From positions 9,437,710 through 9,501,709 of the forward strand of contig JANVCC010000018.1 of NCBI GenBank assembly GCA_025345505.1: 64,000 nucleotides of DNA, given 5' to 3'. The DNA is from Todiramphus chloris collaris. Taxonomy: Eukaryota > Chordata > Aves > Coraciiformes > Alcedinidae. A model generated the notes under the pieces. The model was given only the letters and a program-made list of their open reading frames with translations, ran no database searches and had not been told where the DNA came from. This document shows positions 59,449-64,000 of the stretch, piece by piece (the first letter of the stretch is position 1; every line of letters begins with the position of its first letter). The position numbers and the translations under genes are program-made.

Positions 59449-61807
59449 AGCTCTTTCCCTCTTACTAATCAGATGCAGTCAAAAAAATCTCAATCAAGAT
59501 TACTCATCCTATATTACCCCACCCTCATGCCACTGTGACAGACTCTCCTGGCTCAGGAATGTGGCTGCATCCCATGGTTGTGGTGTGGGGAGGAGCAAAG
59601 CCCTGTGCACACTGCTGTGAAGCAGCACGCAGAGCTGCTGCACTTACCAAAGAAAGTGTGTTAGACAGTGTTCCACATGTTCAAATGGGAAATAATAATT
59701 ATTATTATTAATCATTGTTTCAAAAGTTACTTGCTAGTGTTGGGTGGAGGCTCAATTTGTTGCAGCTCTGTATTATCCTTGATTTAGATTTCATAGGATT
59801 GTCATGTGCCTTTGCTAGCACACATTATTGGCTCCTTAATGTTTTATAACATGGTAGTTATTAATGGAAGACAAGTTTGGGGGTATTAGGATAAAAAGCT
59901 GTATAAACTTAAATTGCAAAGTTATCCTGGTTTCTTTATTGCCACATCACCATAGAATTTGACATTGTTGTGAAACTTTTAGGATTTCACTCATGGCATC
60001 TCTACAGCTTGGTGCAAAAGTTACTGGAGTGATGTTGGAATACAGACAGATCCTCCCATAGCCTCATTTTCCTTGGAAACTCATGTAAAAATCATTGTGA
60101 ATTCACTACTCAGATTTGGAGATTAAGAAGAAGAAGAATAAATTTTCTCAGTGCATTTCAGCACACACTTCCAGACGTGTTGGGATTTCTTTCGTAAGCT
60201 CTATTGGCAGAGATTTAAATTGTTGCTGTCTAAGATTTTTCTCACCTCTACCCAGGGCTAGCTGGTTGTTCTCCATTTACTTGTCTGGTCACCTGTTCGT
60301 AAATAAGCACTCTTTGTCTCAGGGTGCTCGCTTTAAGTTTGTATTTAGGGTAAAAAATGAAACACAGCTATACACAATCCTTAGATATCACCATCCTCCT
60401 TTTACTCAGAACTGAGGACGAGTTCTGCCTTGTACTTACACATACGCCTGTGTTTAAGAGCGCAAATAGTTCTGCTGACTTCATTCAGCTACTCATATGG
60501 TTAATGTTATGCATGTGCCCAGGAGCCTTGCTGATTTGTGGGCTAAGGTCACATCTATTAAAGTGCATAACAAAACACTAAAACCTCTCCTACTTATCCA
60601 AACTCTGTTAATCTAAACTACTTTCATGTCTCTGTTCCATTTGGCTAATCAAGGTTTCAGTAGAGTTGCTCTGTAAGGATAAATACCAAAAATTGGTTGA
60701 AGTCTGCCCTCGACAAAGTACTTCTGGCTCCCAGTGCCTTTAATGAGAGCCTTGAGTGTGTATTGGAGGTTGGAATTTGGCTCAAATGGAAGGTGGATTT
60801 TTCAAATCTTCTGTGAAGTGCTTCACAAAATAAGAGGTTTCAGTTTTTATACCCACACATGATATTATACTTACAGTTACCTTTGGCTGAACGATTCTTG
60901 GAATTTCTTGCTATCACATCCAAAAAAATGACACATTGAATTGCATATCAGCTGCATATATAAGCAAAGATTGTACTGTAAGACAACATAGGATTGTCAA
61001 GGTTTGTATTGAAAATGCTGCTTGGATTATTCCTTGTGTCTCAATTTCAGTTCAGTTTTTTTTCTTAGACTGCTTTTTTTTTTGGTAGATTTGGGTTTTT
61101 TTACATGTTCATTTGCTTTTTAGTAACCTTGGGGATATGAGCATCTCTAACTTTCTAGATCTTCTCTAGTCTGCTGTGGAAAAAAAGGAAAGACAGCCAG
61201 TTGTTTAAGAAGTAATAGAAGCTTCAGGGTTCATGTAAAGGAATGATATTTCATTGACAATGGAAGCTTGATAGATATTTACAGATCATAGAAAAATACA
61301 TTAACTCTTGAACTACAAGAAAAACATCAGTTAAAATATATTAATTCTGCTGATAATTTACAAGCAAGGTGTACTCAGATGTGAGACTACTTTGAGAAGA
61401 TGTTGAGAGTGAGAAAAAAAAATCTTGTACTTGTGATTCAAAAGCATCTCTGTGCATTCAGTAGCTGAATATATTTTCAGTAGTCATAGTCTAGATCTAT
61501 GGCAGCTGAAATAGTGTTAATAGATAGGGCCTCAGTCCTGCAAAGCATCATGTAAACCATTTCTTAGAAAATAAATTTCTAGTAATTTCTAGGATAAATG
61601 GAGTGAATTGCTCTCTGAACAGATTTATCTCTTCATGTGGACTTCAGAAGGGAGATCAGTGGATAGTTTAGTCTAGGCACATAACTACAGGGTTTAAAAT
61701 TAATGGGGTAAATCTCAGCCAAAGGTGTCTGGATGTGTGCTGATGTTGTTTTCAAGAGATGAGTGTCTTCAACACCCAAAGGAGAAATACCCAGTTAATT
61801 ATTGCTA
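59449..61807. other. Single-copy DNA, no gene seen
   Basis: A short ATT/AAT repeat lies at 59691-59712 and an AAG array near 60127-60138. Open frames are 99 codons or fewer and unrecognised. No repeat family was seen. Confidence 0.5.
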
Positions 61808-61926
61808 CTGAAATCAGAGGGAGTTAGGTGCTCCTTTCAAAGGTGTTAAGTCACTTAGAACATCCTTCAAACTGCCCAAGCTTGGGAAGTAGGTGGACAT
61901 TAGACACCTAAATCTCATTGTTTCAG
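61808..61926. repeat. Palindromic MITE-like relic 4
   Basis: A left arm CTGAAATCAGAGGGAGTTAG (61808-61827, continuing GTG) and a right arm CACCTAAATCTCATTGTTTC (61905-61924, ending AG) form imperfect terminal inverted repeats of about 22 bases. In the middle is a perfect 12-bp palindrome, CCCAAGCTTGGG (61875-61886). The arm sequence resembles a recurrent sauropsid repeat I recall with GGGAGTTAGGTGCCTAAAT. It is probably an old non-autonomous DNA transposon, with the class uncertain. Confidence 0.6.
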
Positions 61927-63819
61927 TCCTTGTACAGCCATTATGCCTGAGACTCTTCTCTAGCACTGTTCCCTGGCACGGGATGACCACATTCAGACCA
62001 GTAAACCATTTTACTCTACAGGATCGATCTATAGGAGTGGTCACATAGGATCAATAGCTGTACTTGCCCCTATCCCACCAATGGAGGTCTTGCAGTCTTT
62101 GCTGTTTCTTGACCCACCTTTGAGAGAGGTGTGAGACCACTTTCACCACTGTTTCCCCTATATCAGGCACTCTTTGAGGAAGGAGGTAACTATTCTGCAG
62201 TTTTGAACGGAGGACTGTCACTCAGCTACGCCCCTGTCTCCATCTCTTCCCCACATGCAACAAGGTAAGATCCATGCATGGAGATAAGTTCCAGCATTGC
62301 ATGAATGAGTCCTTCTGAGATTCCAGAGAAACTTCATTATCTCTGATGAACCTCAGTTCCTAACTTAACTCTTTCTGAGTCAGCAGTCTGCTTTTTCAGT
62401 CCAGTGGGTGTTGATGTTAACTGCCCTAAATGTGTAGCTTGGCTACAAGTCTAAAAAGTTTTTGAAAACAGCACCTAATATTTTCAAGGACTCAGACAAG
62501 ACAGGATTGCTACCAGGTTCCTGTGTTTGATGACTGCTTAAGATTTTACAAATTGAAATAATTTAAAGAACTGTAGAGTTTCAGTCTCTTTGCCTTTGAG
62601 TTGCTCTGCTAATTTCTCAGTGAGATAGTGTTTCATTTCTCAGTAGAACTATGCCTTGATCTCATGATATGATCTGGCTTCACAGGAAGAATTATTTTTC
62701 AGATTTGACTTTTTTTTATGAGTCCAGGGTCCCAGAGGGATTTAATCTTCTAATTTTCAATTCAAGCTAAGTGTGTAAATTCTTTTGGTAATCTGGGCAA
62801 GAATCAGTGTTTAGTTGGTTTTGTGGTAAGCTCTCATAATGCTGTTATTTGTATCACAAATATTCAGGAAGAATATTCGCTTGTTTTAGTAGATGCTTAA
62901 TGTGAGAGGCATTTTATTGCTGGAAAAAGTTTCTTATTTATCACAGATTTTGGGTTAGAATCAACCAAAACCTAACAATGTGTATTTATAGTTGACACTT
63001 AAAGCACAAATACATCCTTTTTCAGCGAAGGTAAAAGTTATTCATTCATTTAGTGGACAGAATTTTTTGACTTTGGAAAGATATTAAGACAATAATTTTA
63101 TAGATTTACTTTTTGCGTTCAATACTAGCACAACCTTCTTCCCCTTCCAAATTCTTCCTGTCATCATAGCAATTCAGTGCTGCTGATTTAGTGAATAAGA
63201 TTGAGGGAGACAAGCAATCCAGCATGTTCAGTTTGAACTCTGACCTTTCCTTTGCATTGTTGCACAACTTCTTGGTATTACTAATCAAAAAGCACTCTTC
63301 CTCCCCCTCTTTTCTCAAATGAGGAAAAACTAGGAATGTAGAGGGACAGGGTGGTTTTGGAAATGATCAGGAAAAGACACCTGTACATTCTTCTGGTTTG
63401 GCTTTGTGTTAAGCATTTCATATGGATCTGAAATCTGATATTATTTTCATTGTTTTTCAAATATCAAGATATGACTAAATTCTTTAAGATTCCTATTATG
63501 CTTAAACACTGGAACATGTCCAAGCACATGATTTCTCATATGCTGTCTTCATCAATACTGAGCTCTTGACATACGATTCATGATAAATTGAGATGGACAA
63601 GACATCAAGTGCATTTTAGTGCTACAACAGCTAAATTCACAGAGACTTCCAGTGTGGTTGTGCACATTGTGAAAGACCATAATACTTTTGCTAGAGCTGT
63701 GGTGTGTTTAATGCTTGCTAGTATTCCGTTAGTCATACAGTGGGAAAAAGTACAAAAATAACAAACTTGTTAGTCCACTAATTGCAGGCTTGTTAAGTGA
63801 TATTCCATTTCTGGTGGGG
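61927..63819. other. Single-copy DNA, no gene seen
   Basis: AT-rich sequence without recognisable genes or repeats. Confidence 0.5.
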
Positions 63820-63859
63820 TTTTTTTTTTTTCCTTCTGGTTTTTTTTTTTTTTTTTTTT
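63820..63859. repeat. Two T runs
   Basis: T runs of about 12 and 20 bases separated by CCTTCTGG and followed by a G then a C run. Low-complexity sequence. Confidence 0.9.
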
Positions 63860-64000
63860 GTTCCCCCCTCTGCATTGCTCTGATTAATGACTATTCAAAA
63901 CAAGTACAAAAATGTCTTCTGTAGAAAAGAAAAATCACGTTGCACCTGAAAGATCTTTTCTTGGATAATACAAACTGTGCATTTGAATATGTAGCTATGG
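63860..64000. other. Single-copy DNA at window end
   Basis: Nothing recognisable. Confidence 0.5.

Noticed and set aside
1-64000. Endogenous retroviruses, LTR pairs, other viral fossils, CRISPR arrays or prokaryotic systems
   Set aside because: No direct long terminal repeats, primer-binding-site context, gag/pol/env-like blocks, spaced identical repeats or operon-like gene packing were seen. The only RT motifs belong to CR1 LINEs.

Overview
This window looks like non-coding DNA from a bird, or less likely another archosaur. The main evidence is the interspersed repeat content. At least five well-preserved CR1 LINE fragments carry the CR1 3' signature (short octamer tails such as CATAGAAT or ATTCTGTG, next to a 'TTGGAAGGGACC' type 3' UTR), and about ten much older CR1/L3-like relics lie among them. 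The rest is AT-rich single-copy sequence with short microsatellites. I see no Alu- or L1-type repeats, no bacterial-style gene packing and no operons. I found no endogenous retrovirus, LTR pair, tRNA, rRNA or CRISPR array. The species and locus cannot be told from the sequence alone.

No host protein-coding exon could be supported. Nearly all open frames are short. The longest ones either lie antisense to CR1 coding sequence (56316-57035 and 16513-17082, both artefacts) or are unrecognised (55447-56127, 226 codons). The window is best read as intergenic sequence or the inside of a long intron.

Layout. 1-8.3 kb: single-copy DNA with a moderately GC-rich patch (about 480-1000) holding two CACGTG E-boxes, then TTCC, TTTG, T-rich and CCACCT simple repeats. 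8.3-26 kb: CR1-rich, with one plus-strand copy at 8338 and then a run of minus-strand copies, including an old RT-region relic of more than 1 kb (21860-23060). 26-31 kb: single-copy DNA and a cluster of palindromic MITE-like relics (28411-29160). 31-42 kb: AT-rich single-copy sequence with candidate regulatory elements (a doubled 15-mer at 31080-31131 and three TTATGTAA sites at 37603-37636) and one short young CR1 tail (35338-35480). 42-45 kb: an old plus-strand CR1 with an endonuclease-to-RT segment still readable, and an old minus-strand CR1 3' part. 45-56 kb: AT-rich DNA with one more old CR1 and an 11-bp perfect hairpin. 56-64 kb: a plus-strand CR1 RT fragment that lacks its 3' end, a 28-bp tandem repeat and a 119-bp palindromic relic.

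No genes work together here. The functional interest lies in possible enhancers and in the layered transposon record. CR1 assignments rest on remembered family consensus sequences and on conserved RT and endonuclease motifs that can be read in the DNA. Ages are relative, judged by eye from decay.
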